Positions 8,646-16,541 of a DNA stretch of 64,000 bases are shown here, piece after piece. The notes under the pieces are model-generated. The model did not search any database. It was not told where the DNA came from and saw only the letters and a program-made list of their open reading frames with translations. How positions within the stretch are numbered: the first letter of the stretch is position 1; the number at the start of each line of letters is the position of its first letter. The stretch spans positions 170,550-234,549 of the forward strand of contig CAWFET010000001.1 of assembly GCA_963815045.1 (NCBI GenBank). Reading direction: 5' to 3'. The position numbers and the translations under genes were made by a program. The stretch is from DASUPK01 sp963815045. GTDB taxonomy: Bacteria > Actinomycetota > Thermoleophilia > Solirubrobacterales > 70-9.

Positions 8646-9617
8646 ATGGCATCCTCGTCGCCAGATCCGGGCTTCTGGTCGGGCAAGTCGGTCGCCGTCA
8701 CCGGCGGCGGGGGCTTCCTCGGGCGGCCCACCGTCGGCCTGCTCGAGGAGCTGGGCGCGGAGGTGCGAACGATCCGCTCCGCCGATTTCGACCTGCGCGA
8801 CCGGGCCGCCTGCTTCGAGGCGCTCGAGGGCGCCCAGGTGGTCATCCACCTCGCCGCCAACGTGGGGGGCATCGGCTACAACCGGCGCAACCCAGGCCCG
8901 CTCGCCCACGACAACCTGGCGATGGGGTTGAACGTCTTCGAGGCCTGCCGGGAGCTCGAGACCGAGAAGCTGGTCGCGGCCTGCTCCGTCTGCGCTTATC
9001 CGAAGATCACGCCGGTCCCGTTCCGGGAGGACAACATCTGGGACGGGTATCCCGAGGAATCGAACGCGCCCTACGGGCTGGCGAAGAAGATGCTGCTGGT
9101 GCTGAGCGACTCGTACCGACGCCAGTACGGGATGGACTCGTGCGCGCCGGTGATGGCGAACCTCTACGGCCCGGGCGACAACTTCGACCTCGAGGACTCG
9201 CACGTGATCGCGGCGATGGTCCACAAGTTCGTGCTCGCGGCGGAACGCGGTGATCCCGAGGTGGTCCTCTGGGGAACCGGGAAGCCGTCGCGCGAGTTCC
9301 TCTACGTGGACGATGCGGCGCGCGCTCTCGTGCTCTGCGCCGAGAAGCTCGATGTCTCCGAGCCGGTCAACATCGGCACGGGCAAGGAGACGAGCATCCG
9401 CGAGCTGGGCGAGACGATCGCGGAGCTCGCCGGGTTCGAGGGCAAGACGGTGTGGGACGACTCGCGGCCAGACGGCCAGCCGAAGCGGTATCTCGACGTC
9501 AGCAGGGCGCGGGAGCTGATCGGCTTCGAGGCCGAGACGCCGCTGAGCGAGGGACTGGATCGGACGATCGAGTCATTCCGCGCCGCCGGCCTGGCGACCG
9601 CCGGCTCCTCCGCCTGA
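8646..9617 (+). CDS. fcl: GDP-L-fucose synthase-like NAD(P)-dependent epimerase/reductase
   Basis: 323 residues, extended SDR. The nucleotide-binding loop is TGGGGFLG (about 19-26), followed by VIHLAANVGGIGYN, where the HLAA-x-VGGI stretch is characteristic of GDP-fucose synthases. Catalytic Tyr143 and Lys147 lie in YGLAKK, after CSVCAYPK. GDP-fucose synthase epimerises and reduces GDP-4-keto-6-deoxymannose. gmd at 2951-3916 would supply that substrate. A related sugar epimerase/reductase cannot be excluded, since I cannot align it. It starts 9 bases after the glycosyltransferase gene. Confidence 0.82.
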   Translation: MASSSPDPGFWSGKSVAVTGGGGFLGRPTVGLLEELGAEVRTIRSADFDLRDRAACFEALEGAQVVIHLAANVGGIGYNRRNPGPLAHDNLAMGLNVFEACRELETEKLVAACSVCAYPKITPVPFREDNIWDGYPEESNAPYGLAKKMLLVLSDSYRRQYGMDSCAPVMANLYGPGDNFDLEDSHVIAAMVHKFVLAAERGDPEVVLWGTGKPSREFLYVDDAARALVLCAEKLDVSEPVNIGTGKETSIRELGETIAELAGFEGKTVWDDSRPDGQPKRYLDVSRARELIGFEAETPLSEGLDRTIESFRAAGLATAGSSA

Positions 9618-9620
9618 TCG

Positions 9621-10304
9621 TTGGCTGAGACGCTTCGCGACCTCGCGTCGGAGATCACTGAGTGCACGCTCTGCCCGCGCCTGGTCGAGTGGCGTGAGCG
9701 AAGCGCGGCCGAGCCGCCGCGGCGGTACCGGGGGGAGCGCTACTGGGCCCGGCCGCTCCCGGGGTTCGGCGATCCGCGAGCTCTGATCGCGATCGTCGGG
9801 TTGGCGCCGGCCGCACACGGCGGGAACCGGACGGGGCGGATCTTCACGGGGGACCGGTCGGGCGACTGGCTGTTCGCCGCTCTCCATCGAGCCGGGCTGG
9901 CGAACCAGCCGGAGTCCGTGGGCCGCGACGACGGGCTGCGGCTGCGGGGCGCTTACGTCACCGCCGTGAACCGGTGCCCGCCGCCGCAGAACCGGCCGAC
10001 CACCGAGGAGCGGGACAGGTGCCTGCCGTATCTGGTCAGAGAGCTGCGGTTGCTGCGATCGGCGCGGACAATCGTCGCGCTCGGGTCCTATGCCTGGACA
10101 GGGACGCTTCTGGCGCTGGCCGAGCTGGGGGCGGAGGTGCCGAGGCCCAGGCCGCGGTTCGGGCACGGCGCGGAGGCGCGGATCGGCGAGTGGGCGCTGC
10201 TCGGCTGCTTTCACCCGAGCCAGCAGAACACCTTCACGGGGAGGCTGACCGAGCCGATGCTCGACGAAGTGTTCTCCCGGGCCGAGGCGCTCGCCTCCGG
10301 CTGA
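9621..10304 (+). CDS. Uracil-DNA glycosylase family 5 (UDGb-like)
   Basis: 227 residues from a TTG start 3 bases after the previous stop. It has the family 5 active-site loop GLAPAAHGGNRTGR (about 60-73) and the C-terminal HPSQQNTFTG (about 198-207). Four cysteines (C15, C18, C119, C134) match the [4Fe-4S] ligands of this family. The enzyme removes uracil and other deaminated bases from DNA as the first step of base-excision repair. This family is mainly known from thermophiles and high-GC actinobacteria. Its place in a housekeeping run with pgsA is probably chance. Confidence 0.9.
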   Translation: MAETLRDLASEITECTLCPRLVEWRERSAAEPPRRYRGERYWARPLPGFGDPRALIAIVGLAPAAHGGNRTGRIFTGDRSGDWLFAALHRAGLANQPESVGRDDGLRLRGAYVTAVNRCPPPQNRPTTEERDRCLPYLVRELRLLRSARTIVALGSYAWTGTLLALAELGAEVPRPRPRFGHGAEARIGEWALLGCFHPSQQNTFTGRLTEPMLDEVFSRAEALASG

Positions 10305-10323
10305 GCCAGCGATACTTGGCGCC

Positions 10324-10884
10324 GTGTTCCAGCTCAATCTGCCCAACGCGCTCACGCTGATCCGGATCCTGCTCGTGCCGGTGGTCGTGGTGGCGCTGCT
10401 GGACGAGACGCCGAATGGGGATGCGATCGCCGCCGGCGTGTTCGCGCTGGCTGCTCTCACCGACACACTCGATGGCTACATCGCGCGGAGCCGAGGCGCC
10501 ATCACGACGTTCGGCAAGTTGATGGACCCGATCGCGGACAAGCTGCTGATCGCGGCCTCGCTGATCGCGCTGGTCTCACTCAATCGCCTGGCGGCGTGGA
10601 TCGCGATGGTGATCATCGCGCGGGAGTTCGCGGTCACCGGGCTGCGGATGGTGGCCGCGGAACAGGGTGTGGTGATCCAGGCCAGCTGGATGGGGAAGGT
10701 CAAGACGATCCTTCAGGTGGCGGCGATCATCTGCCTGATCGCGGTCAATCCGGCGCCGCTCGGGGTGAACCTGCTGGTCTACGCGGCGGTCGCGGCCACC
10801 GTGATCAGCGGGGTGGACTACTTCTTCGGGTTCAGGCGGATGATCGAGGAGTCGCGGTCCTCGAAGAAGCCGGCTCGGACCTAG
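10324..10884 (+). CDS. pgsA: CDP-diacylglycerol-glycerol-3-phosphate 3-phosphatidyltransferase
   Basis: 186 residues from a GTG start. The CDP-alcohol phosphatidyltransferase motif is complete: D47-x2-D50-G51-x2-A54-R55-x8-G64-x3-D68-x3-D72. The N-terminal NLPNALTLIRILLVP is typical of PgsA, and four or more hydrophobic segments follow. The enzyme makes phosphatidylglycerophosphate from CDP-diacylglycerol and glycerol-3-phosphate in the inner membrane. Its 3' end overlaps the convergent GTP cyclohydrolase gene by 4 bases. Confidence 0.92.
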   Translation: MFQLNLPNALTLIRILLVPVVVVALLDETPNGDAIAAGVFALAALTDTLDGYIARSRGAITTFGKLMDPIADKLLIAASLIALVSLNRLAAWIAMVIIAREFAVTGLRMVAAEQGVVIQASWMGKVKTILQVAAIICLIAVNPAPLGVNLLVYAAVAATVISGVDYFFGFRRMIEESRSSKKPART

Positions 10885-11906
10885 CCGGCCGCGGGCGCTT
10901 CGAGCCACTCCCGCATGGTTGTGTGGTGGCGGGAGTGGGCGCCGTTCTCGAGCTCGCCGACGATCTCGGAGAGCAGGCCGTAGCGCTCGGCCACGACGTT
11001 GTGGCGGTGGATGGTCTCGAGGTTCTCCTGGCGGGCGTGGACGAAGGCGCCGTCGCGGAGCTGCGGGAAGGTCTCCGTGACCTGGCGGATCATCTCCCGG
11101 ACGCAGTCCTCGACGAAGCGGGGGTTGGCGTGCGCCTTCTCGACCACCGCGCGCTCGTCGGCCCGCTTCATCAGCTCGTAGATCTCGCTCGACATGGAGC
11201 TCTCGACGATGCGGAGGAGGCGGCGGGCGTCGATGTCGACGCCGGAGTCCTCGGGGGTGCCGATGTAGAGGGTGCCTATGCCGCGCTGGTTATGGGTGGC
11301 GAGGGGGACCGCGTCGACGATGCGGTCGATGTCCTCGGCGCTGAAGCCCTCGTCCACCAGGCGCTCGCGCGCGCCATCCTCGACCAGGCCCTGGGCGCAG
11401 GGGCAGGCGGTCATGCCCTGGGCCTCGACTCCGATCAGTGTGCGCGTGCCGCGGTCCGACGAGACCGCGGTGCCGAAGAGGGTGTAGAGCTCCTGGGTGG
11501 GGAGGCCGGAGACGGGGGCCGGGACGGTCTCGGGGTAGCGGGCGGCGATCTTCACCTCGGCGCGGATGCCGCCCTGTCGCTCGCGGACCTGCTGGGCGAT
11601 GTGGGCGGCAAGGCCCTCGGCGCGCAGGGCCTCGCCGAGCACGACGGTGTCGATGGCCTCGTTGACGACCTCCTCGAAGCGGGACATGTGGACGCCGGCC
11701 TGCTCGGGGTTGAGGTCGACGAAGCACTCGAGGTCGGCGTGGTACAGGGATTCGTCGCCGGCCTCCCCACCGTTCTGAGAGCCGCAGACGCGGATGATCT
11801 TCTCGACTCCGACCACACCGACGCGGGACAGGCTGACTCTCGTGGCGGGTGCTTCGGCCTGGGCGTCGCGGCTCGGCACGGTGACGGTTTGGACCTGCTC
11901 GGCCAT
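10881..11906 (-). CDS. folE2: GTP cyclohydrolase of the FolE2/MptA family (COG1469)
   Basis: 341 residues. The family hallmark GMTACPCAQG is at about 164-173, and the N-terminus reads RVSLSRVGVVGVEKIIRV, close to the VGV strand of archaeal MptA and bacterial FolE2. NPEQAGVHMSRFEEVVN carries the conserved HMSRF segment. The family opens the GTP ring to start folate or pterin synthesis in a metal-dependent reaction unrelated in fold to FolE. The length and the CPCAQ form look closer to archaeal MptA than to proteobacterial FolE2. The gene is divergent from rpoD and convergent with pgsA. No other folate gene is in the window. Confidence 0.88.
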   Translation of the reverse strand: MAEQVQTVTVPSRDAQAEAPATRVSLSRVGVVGVEKIIRVCGSQNGGEAGDESLYHADLECFVDLNPEQAGVHMSRFEEVVNEAIDTVVLGEALRAEGLAAHIAQQVRERQGGIRAEVKIAARYPETVPAPVSGLPTQELYTLFGTAVSSDRGTRTLIGVEAQGMTACPCAQGLVEDGARERLVDEGFSAEDIDRIVDAVPLATHNQRGIGTLYIGTPEDSGVDIDARRLLRIVESSMSSEIYELMKRADERAVVEKAHANPRFVEDCVREMIRQVTETFPQLRDGAFVHARQENLETIHRHNVVAERYGLLSEIVGELENGAHSRHHTTMREWLEAPAAG

Positions 11907-11959
11907 CAGGGGAAAGTATGGCGGGCCGTGATCCCCGGCTACCGAAATTGCCTGAAAAG

Positions 11960-12078
11960 TGAGTCAAATAAGGACCCGGACCGTCCCTATACTCCCGCTC
12001 GCTTTTTGGGTTCGGGTCTCTTTTAGTTAGGGGAGAGGACCGGGCAGTCCGGGAGTTTTCTCCGGGAGGAGGAGAGAG
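11960..12078 (+). promoter_or_regulatory. Leader and candidate promoter of rpoD
   Basis: The 172-base gap between folE2 and rpoD is AT-richer than its surroundings. A TATACT hexamer at 11988-11993 is a good -10 element, but no strong -35 lies 16-18 bases upstream. A T-rich stretch follows (cgctttttgggt) and then a strong ribosome binding site, gggaggaggagag, just before the ATG. The spacing implies a 5' leader of about 80 bases. The promoter call is tentative; the ribosome binding site is clear. Confidence 0.4.
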
Positions 12079-13200
12079 ATGGCGTCTGTACGCCAGGCTG
12101 TGGTGGCCGATGAGGTGTCCTTCGAGGGCAGCGATGAGCTGCGCGGACTGATCGCGACCGGGACGGAGCGGGGTTACCTGACCTTCGAGGAGATCGCTTC
12201 GACCCTTGAAGAGGTGGAGGTGACGAAGGAGCAGGTCTCCGAGTTGCACAGTCACCTGGTTGAGCAGGGAGTGGACGTGATCGCCGCCGACGGCGTCACG
12301 GCCTACAAGGAGAGCAAGGGGGAGGGGTCTTCCTCTTCCAATGGGAAAAAGCAGGAGTTGGACCTCACCGTCGAGCCGAGCCTCGATTCGCTGCGGCTCT
12401 ATCTGCGCTCGATCGGGGCCGTGGACCTGCTCACCGCCGATCAGGAGGTGGAGCTGGCGAAGCGGATCGAGCGGGGGGACATGGCCGCGAAGCGGCACAT
12501 GGTCGAGGCGAACCTGCGGCTGGTGGTCTCGATCGCCAAGTCCTATCTCGGGCGTGGGCTGAGCTTCCTCGACCTGATTCAGGAGGGGTCGCTGGGGTTG
12601 ATCCGCGCCGTCGAGAAGTTCGATTACCGGCGGGGGTACAAGTTCTCCACCTACGCGACCTGGTGGATCCGCCAGGCGGTGACCAGGTCGCTGGCCGACA
12701 AGTCGAGGACGATCCGGATCCCGGTCCACATGGTGGAGAAGCTGAACCGGGTCGTGCACGTCGAGCGGAACCTGGTGCAGCGGCTGGGGCGTGAGCCGGA
12801 GCCGGCGGAGATCGGGGCCGAGCTGGGTTGGACGGCGCAGGACGTTCGCGAGGTGCTGCGGGTCAGTCAGATGCCCGTGTCGCTGGAGAAGCCGGTCGGC
12901 GATGAGGACGATTCGGAGCTCGGCGACTTCGTCGCGGACGAGCAGACCGAGTCGCCGTTCGAGACGGCCTCCGGCAACCTGCAGCGGGAGGACGTGGCTC
13001 GGGCGCTGGCCGCCCTGGGGCGCCGAGATCGGGAGGTGCTGGAGCTGCGCTACGGGCTCAACGGGCGCCAGCCGATGACGCTGGAGGAGGTCGGAGTGGC
13101 GTTCGGAGTGACCCGGGAGCGGATCCGGCAGATCGAGAACAACACGCTGAAGCGGCTCAAGGCGATGCCCGAGTCGCAGTGCCTGCGCGGCCTCGGCTGA
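12079..13200 (+). CDS. rpoD: Primary RNA polymerase sigma factor (RpoD/SigA)
   Basis: 373 residues. Region 1.1-like N-terminus (YLTFEEIASTLEEVEVT), region 1.2 (DSLRLYLRSIGAVDLLTADQ), regions 2.1-2.4 (EANLRLVVSIAKSY, FLDLIQEGSLGLIRAVEKFD, YKFSTYATWWIRQAV), region 3 and region 4.2 with VTRERIRQIENNTLKRLK. This is the full set for a group 1 sigma factor. The Ser- and Lys-rich linker at about 72-92 is short compared with the long N-terminal extensions of many actinobacterial primary sigma factors. A strong ribosome binding site precedes the ATG. It should direct most housekeeping transcription. Confidence 0.95.
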   Translation: MASVRQAVVADEVSFEGSDELRGLIATGTERGYLTFEEIASTLEEVEVTKEQVSELHSHLVEQGVDVIAADGVTAYKESKGEGSSSSNGKKQELDLTVEPSLDSLRLYLRSIGAVDLLTADQEVELAKRIERGDMAAKRHMVEANLRLVVSIAKSYLGRGLSFLDLIQEGSLGLIRAVEKFDYRRGYKFSTYATWWIRQAVTRSLADKSRTIRIPVHMVEKLNRVVHVERNLVQRLGREPEPAEIGAELGWTAQDVREVLRVSQMPVSLEKPVGDEDDSELGDFVADEQTESPFETASGNLQREDVARALAALGRRDREVLELRYGLNGRQPMTLEEVGVAFGVTRERIRQIENNTLKRLKAMPESQCLRGLG

Positions 13201-13267
13201 GGCGCATAGTCTGAGCGGCATCGCCGCGATCGAGATCTCCGGGCTGCGCGTCAGGCGCGGCGAGAAG

Positions 13268-13927
13268 ATGGTCCTGCCCGGGCTGTCGCTCTCGGTCGAG
13301 CCGGGTTCGGTCACCGCCCTGCTTGGCCCGAGTGGGTGCGGCAAGACGACGCTGATGCGCTCGATCGTCGGGGTGCAGATCGTCGAGGGGGGTGAGGTGC
13401 GGGTGCTGGGGGAGGCGGCGGGCTCGCGGCGGCTGCGGTCTCGGGTCGGGTATGTGACCCAGGCGCCGTCGGTGTATTCGGATCTGACCGTGCGGGAGAA
13501 CCTGTGGTTCTTCGCGCGGGTGCTCGGCGTTTCGGGGGAGAGGGTCGATGGGGCGATCGGGACGGTCAGCCTCGGAGCGTTCGAGCACCGGGTGGTGAGG
13601 GATCTGTCCGGGGGTGAGCGGGCGAGGGTCTCGTTGGCCACCGCGCTGTTGGGGGATCCCGATGTGCTGATCCTCGACGAGCCGACCGTGGGGCTGGACC
13701 CGGTGCTGCGCGAGGACCTGTGGGAGACGTTCTACTCGCTCGCCGGTGAGGGGAAGACGCTGCTCGTCTCGAGCCACGTGATGGACGAGGCGGTCAATTG
13801 CCACAGCCTGGCCCTGATGAGGGAGGGAAGATTCCTGGCCATCGCGCCGCCCGCTGAGATCCTGAAGCGGACCGGCGCGGATGATCTGACCGAGGCGTTC
13901 CTGCGGCTGATCAAGGACGAGGGGTGA
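13268..13927 (+). CDS. ABC transporter ATP-binding protein
   Basis: From the ATG at 13268, 219 residues with Walker A GPSGCGKTT, Q-loop region YVTQAPSVY, signature LSGGERARVSLA, Walker B VLILDEPTVGLD and the H-loop in SSHVMDEA. The true protein probably begins earlier: the in-frame codons from 13211 onward encode IEISGLRVRRGEK, the usual first strand of an ABC domain. The only non-standard start there is CTG at 13211, so a start-codon error or rare start is possible. It overlaps its permease gene by 4 bases and so forms an ABC-2 exporter with it. DrrA-like drug or lipid export is typical of such pairs. Confidence 0.88.
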   Translation: MVLPGLSLSVEPGSVTALLGPSGCGKTTLMRSIVGVQIVEGGEVRVLGEAAGSRRLRSRVGYVTQAPSVYSDLTVRENLWFFARVLGVSGERVDGAIGTVSLGAFEHRVVRDLSGGERARVSLATALLGDPDVLILDEPTVGLDPVLREDLWETFYSLAGEGKTLLVSSHVMDEAVNCHSLALMREGRFLAIAPPAEILKRTGADDLTEAFLRLIKDEG

Positions 13928-14661
13928 GTCCGCGCTGCACGCTCGCGGTTGCCGGGCGCGTGCTGCGGCAGTTGCGGCGGGATCCCCGGACGATCGCGAT
14001 GGTGCTGGTGGTGCCGTGCGTGCTGATGACGCTCGTCAAGTACATGTTCGAGGGCCAGCCGGGGACGTTCGAGCGGATCGGGCCGCCGATGCTGGGGCTG
14101 TTCCCGCTGATCATGATGTTCCTGATCACGTCGATCACGATGCTGCGGGAGCGGACGACGGGGACGCTGGAGCGGCTGATGACGATGCCGATGTCCAAGC
14201 TGGACCTGCTGGCGGGGTACGGGATCGCGTTCGCGCTGCTGGCTGCGCTCCAGGCCGCGGTCACGACCGGGTTTGCGTATGGGGTGCTCGATTTGACCAC
14301 GGTGGGCTCAGGGTTCTGGGTTGCGGCGCTGGCGATCGCGAACGCGGTGCTGGGGATGTCGCTCGGGCTCCTGGTGAGCGCGTTCGCGCGCACGGAGTTC
14401 CAGGCGGTCCAGTTCATGCCGGCATTCATCCTGCCCCAGATCCTGCTCTGCGGGCTGTTGGTGCCGAGGAGCGAGATGTCGGACTGGCTGGACACGCTCG
14501 CCGGCGCGCTGCCGTTCACCTATGCCTATGACGCGCTGGCGCGGGTTTCGGCCGGCGAGTCGTTCTCCGGGCGGCTGGTGCTGGACGTCGGGGTGGTGAT
14601 CGGCGCGACGCTGCTGGCGCTGGCGCTCGGGGCGGCGACGCTGCGACGGCGGACGGCCTAG
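13924..14661 (+). CDS. ABC-2 type transporter permease
   Basis: 245 residues from GTG at 13924, overlapping the ATPase stop (GTGA). About six hydrophobic segments are visible (for example AMVLVVPCVLMTLV, GLFPLIMMFLITSITML and GFWVAALAIANAVLGMSLG). The stretch RERTTGTLERLMTMPMS after the second segment is the coupling region typical of ABC-2/DrrB-type permeases. With the upstream ATPase it would make an exporter as a dimer of each. The substrate is unknown. Confidence 0.88.
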   Translation: MSPRCTLAVAGRVLRQLRRDPRTIAMVLVVPCVLMTLVKYMFEGQPGTFERIGPPMLGLFPLIMMFLITSITMLRERTTGTLERLMTMPMSKLDLLAGYGIAFALLAALQAAVTTGFAYGVLDLTTVGSGFWVAALAIANAVLGMSLGLLVSAFARTEFQAVQFMPAFILPQILLCGLLVPRSEMSDWLDTLAGALPFTYAYDALARVSAGESFSGRLVLDVGVVIGATLLALALGAATLRRRTA

Positions 14662-14710
14662 GGGGATCGCGGGCGCTGGGTTTGGCGCCGGGATTGCCCG
14701 GTAATTCAGA

Positions 14711-14731
14711 GGGCGCACATGCAAAGCGCCC
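14711..14731. terminator. Weak hairpin between convergent genes
   Basis: GGGCGC at 14711-14716 pairs with GCGCCC at 14726-14731 around a 9-base loop. It lies in the 186-base gap between the ABC permease (+) and the AbrB-like ORF (-). No T-tract follows, so it may be a Rho-type or inefficient bidirectional terminator. Nothing else was recognised in 14662-14847. Confidence 0.3.
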
Positions 14732-14847
14732 AGGCCGGCCCGGCCGGACTCCGGCAGCTTTCACCGCTCGCGCGGTTCCTGCCTGGGGTGAGACGACCAA
14801 CCTCCGCAGTGTCCGGGGGAGAGGCGTCCGGCCCGCCGGCCCCGGCG

Positions 14848-15027
14848 CTAATCGGCCTCTCCGTCGGGAAGGACCAGCTGTGCGAGGTGGCGCTCAACGT
14901 ATTCCTCGATCCGAGTCATGACGAACCGTCCGGTTCCGTCGGACTCGACCCGGAAGCGATCGCCTGGAGCGATCGAGGTTGCGGTTGCCACCGCGAGCGG
15001 GACAGTCACCTGGTGATTCGCGGACAT
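14848..15027 (-). CDS. Small AbrB/SpoVT-like DNA-binding protein (putative)
   Basis: 59 residues from the ATG at 15027. The N-terminal half (MSANHQVTVPLAVATATSIA then PGDRFRVE) matches the swapped-hairpin AbrB/MazE pattern: strand, VP-x-A, short helix, PGD, strand. The frame stays open upstream through the tRNA-Tyr gene, but those residues are tRNA sequence, so the ATG after the tRNA is preferred. No toxin gene is adjacent, so an antitoxin role is not supported. Small size and position keep confidence moderate. Confidence 0.5.
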   Translation of the reverse strand: MSANHQVTVPLAVATATSIAPGDRFRVESDGTGRFVMTRIEEYVERHLAQLVLPDGEAD

Positions 15028-15066
15028 CCGCGTCCGCCCGACGGCGGGCGGTTCCACGGACTCAGA

Positions 15067-15148
15067 TGGGGGAGGCAGGATTCGAACCTGCGAAGGCAGA
15101 GCCATGGCGTTTACAGCGCCACCCCGTTGACCGCTTGGGTACTCCCCC
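15067..15148 (-). tRNA. tRNA-Tyr (anticodon GUA)
   Basis: Acceptor arms GGGGGAG and CTCCCCC close the molecule. The anticodon stem TGGCG/CGCCA holds a CTGTAAA loop with anticodon GTA. A long variable arm, typical of bacterial tRNA-Tyr (type II), and the T loop GGTTCGAATCC are present. The discriminator base is A. CCA is not encoded. The gene is 82 bases long. Confidence 0.95.
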
Positions 15149-15599
15149 GGCTCCGGCTGCGATTCTAGACCGGCTTCGTTGCCGTGCGTCGGAATAGCGT
15201 GTCCGCGATCCACCTCGAATTCGGAGTACTTCCTCCCGCCGACGTGGATCGCCGATCGCCCCTCCAGTTCGGCCGCCGGAATCAACCACCGCCTGCCATC
15301 CCCGACATGGACGAAGAGGTAGTCGCACCTCGCGCGGTCGAAGTACTTGACCAGTCCAGTCCAGCCCAGCTTTGGTTGCCGCCACGGGTGGATACCGTCA
15401 CGGCCCAGTTCCCGATCCGCGTCCGTTGGGTGGACGTCTTCACTTCGATCCGGAGAGGCCGTCCGCCGAGGTCAGCGATCACATCGACATCAGGGCTATG
15501 GCCTACAGGGATGAAGATCCGCGCACCCTTGGCTGCGAGCCACTCCATCGCCGAGAGCTCGCCGATGTCTCCCTGCTGTCTCGGCTTCAACTTCGTCAC
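15149..15599 (-). pseudogene. PD-(D/E)XK nuclease-fold gene broken by a 5-bp tandem duplication
   Basis: From the start at 15599 the protein reads GDIGELSAMEWLAAKGARI, then PVGHSPDVDVIADLG and RIEVKTSTQRT. This has the PD...ExK core (D-V-D and E-V-K) of the group I intron-type PDDEXK_5 nucleases. After GNQSWAGL the frame runs into low-complexity sequence and stops at 15282. Removing one copy of a 5-base repeat (see 15351-15364) restores LVKYFDRARCDYLFVHV and RRWLIPAAELEG, the expected continuation. The restored frame has no stop before the tRNA-Tyr gene. It may be a true slippage mutation or an error. Cognate function is unknown: DNA repair or defence are both possible. Confidence 0.65.
15351..15364 (+). 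repeat. Tandem 5-bp repeat causing the nuclease frameshift
   Basis: The sequence is ccagt-ccagt-ccag, two full copies and a partial third of a 5-base unit. Deleting one copy rejoins the two reading frames of the nuclease gene on the reverse strand. Such a short direct repeat is a classic slippage site. Confidence 0.7.
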
Positions 15600-15703
15600 T
15601 CGCCAAACCTAGGGCGAGCGGATTTGCGGGAGCCACGACCGATGAAACAAATGGGTGGCAGGAGAGTCAGCAGAGTCATGCCCACCCGGATAGCGTCCTC
15701 GGC

Positions 15704-16414
15704 ATGACCGACCTCAACGGACGTGTCATCGCCATCGCCGGGGCCGGCGGCGGCCTCGGGCCGATCGTCGCCCAGCGCCTCGCCGAGGCCGGCGCCAGCC
15801 TCTCCCTCGCCGACCGCAGCCAGGAGATCGCCGACGGCGTGGCCCACGACCTCGCCCTGCCCGAGGACCGCGTCCACCCCCACGCCGTCGACCTTCTCGA
15901 CGAAGCAGCGGCCAACGACTGGGCATCCGAGATCGAGCGGCGCTTCGGCCACGTCGACGGCCTCATCCACCTCGTCGGCGGCTACCGCGGCGGCGACCCC
16001 ATCCACAGCTTCGACCTGGCCGACTACGAGTTCCTCCACGACCTCCTCGTCCGCACCCTCCAGCTCGCCACCCGCGCCTTCCACTCCGCCCTGACCCGAA
16101 GCGAGCACGGCCGCTTCGTCCTCGTCTCCTCCGCCGCGGCCCAGAACCCGGAGAGCACCAACGCCGCCTACGCCTCGGCCAAGGCGGCGGCCGAGGCCTG
16201 GACCCTCTCCCTCGCCGACTCCTTCGCCGACACACCGGCCACGGCGAACATCATCGTCGTCAATGCGATCGAGACTCCGGGGATGCGAGAGGACAGCCCC
16301 GAGACCGAGCGCCCCACCTTCACCCCGGCCGAGGACATCGCCGAGGCCATCGCCTTTCTCTCCTCCGATTCGGCCGCCCGGATGAACGGCCAGCGCCTCT
16401 CCCTTCACCCCTGA
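15704..16414 (+). CDS. Short-chain dehydrogenase/reductase
   Basis: 236 residues. A classical SDR: the nucleotide-binding loop is GAGGGLG (about 13-19), HLVGGYRGG takes the place of the usual NNAG, VLVSSAAAQNP holds the catalytic Ser, and YASAK gives Tyr and Lys. The C-terminus is shorter than usual after NAIETPGMRED, with AEDIAEAIAFLSSDSA and MNGQRLSLHP as in family members. The substrate is unknown. It lies between two tRNA genes with no obvious operon partner. Confidence 0.88.
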   Translation: MTDLNGRVIAIAGAGGGLGPIVAQRLAEAGASLSLADRSQEIADGVAHDLALPEDRVHPHAVDLLDEAAANDWASEIERRFGHVDGLIHLVGGYRGGDPIHSFDLADYEFLHDLLVRTLQLATRAFHSALTRSEHGRFVLVSSAAAQNPESTNAAYASAKAAAEAWTLSLADSFADTPATANIIVVNAIETPGMREDSPETERPTFTPAEDIAEAIAFLSSDSAARMNGQRLSLHP

Positions 16415-16460
16415 GCCCCGGCTCAACCATCCGCCCGCTCTCGCTACAGTCCGCAACTTC

Positions 16461-16533
<73 letters not shown>

Positions 16534-16541
16534 TCATCACC

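Noticed and set aside
10596..13641. Very long open frames of 476 codons (+) and 783 codons (-) over folE2 and rpoD
   Set aside because: They are antisense or off-frame readings of recognised genes and show no domain pattern.
15067..15148. Reading frame running through tRNA-Tyr
   Set aside because: The translated residues come from the tRNA itself; this is a common artefact in annotation.
14848..15599. AbrB-like ORF and nuclease as a toxin-antitoxin pair
   Set aside because: A tRNA gene separates them, the nuclease is disrupted, and no known toxin family is seen.
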